This document shows, piece by piece, positions 63,854 through 64,000 of a stretch of 64,000 nt of DNA. Within the stretch, counting starts at the first letter, position 1, and every line of letters begins with the position of its first letter. Source of the DNA: Phlebiopsis flavidoalba (taxonomy: Eukaryota > Basidiomycota > Agaricomycetes > Polyporales > Phanerochaetaceae); contig JAOCPU010000001.1 in NCBI GenBank assembly GCA_035772785.1, forward strand, positions 2,108,001 through 2,172,000, read 5' to 3'. A program made the position numbers and the translations under genes. The notes beneath the pieces were generated by a model that saw only the letters and a program-made list of their open reading frames with translations, had not been told where the DNA came from and made no database searches.

Positions 63854-64000
63854 GAATCACCGACAAGTCGAATAAAGCATGTAGCGTGTAAGAGAATCAA
63901 GTCACTCTAACATCTGCTTTCGCGCAGGAAAGAGCCATCAAGGCACGTGCCCCATCAGAAGTACCTCGTGACCCGTCGCGTCGCGCGGAAGACGCGTTGC

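Overview
This window looks like nuclear DNA of a filamentous basidiomycete, most probably an Agaricomycete. Genes are split by many short GT..AG introns of about 50-70 bases. The proteins I can recognise have a basidiomycete character: a retaining GT4 trehalose phosphorylase, several cytochrome P450s, an F-box-like protein and secreted fungal-only proteins. I see no bacterial operon, CRISPR array, rRNA or confident tRNA.

Layout, left to right. The 3' end of an unknown coiled-coil gene (+, 1-450). An F-box-like gene (-, about 725-2950). PAN2, the catalytic subunit of the Pan2-Pan3 deadenylase (+, 3115-7568). A neuroguidin/Lcp5-type gene (-, 8148-9451). A ureohydrolase with a signal peptide (+, 10553-12539). 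A long coiled-coil protein (-, 12859-15356). P450 copy 1 (-, 16066-18220). MOT1/BTAF1 (-, about 19234-25770). A JmjC-domain gene (+, 26849-28272). P450 copy 2 (-, 28431-30627). SDH1 (-, 31361-34016). A TBC1D5-like Rab GAP (-, 34338-37300). The splicing factor SPF45/RBM17 (-, 37578-40180). A 2.4 kb non-coding stretch. A CYP53-like P450 (+, 42548-44575) facing an IAH1-type esterase (-, 44640-45665). Two tandem paralogous secreted-protein genes (-, 46088-48186 and 48850-51009). A poorly resolved stretch (51.0-54.3 kb). Trehalose phosphorylase (-, 54279-57042). A TFIIB/Brf-type zinc-ribbon plus cyclin gene (+, 58738-60829). EI24 (+, 61064-62533). The tRNA-splicing endonuclease subunit SEN34 (-, 62693-63853).

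Most of the genes are housekeeping: mRNA decay, ribosome biogenesis, TBP removal, respiration, membrane traffic, pre-mRNA and tRNA splicing, and transcription initiation. They do not form one pathway. The accessory part is the three P450s, the esterase, the signal-peptide ureohydrolase and the secreted tandem pair.

Almost every recognisable gene is broken by single-base insertions or deletions, often in short homopolymers, with perfect family consensus resuming in another frame at once. I read this as uncorrected sequencing error rather than mass pseudogenisation. For that reason each gene is given as one span from start to stop, not as a clean reading frame, and exon ends are approximate. 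I did not find a convincing undescribed system. The best candidates for a second look are the tandem secreted-protein pair, the exported ureohydrolase, the two P450 paralogues separated by MOT1, and the unassigned 51-54 kb region.
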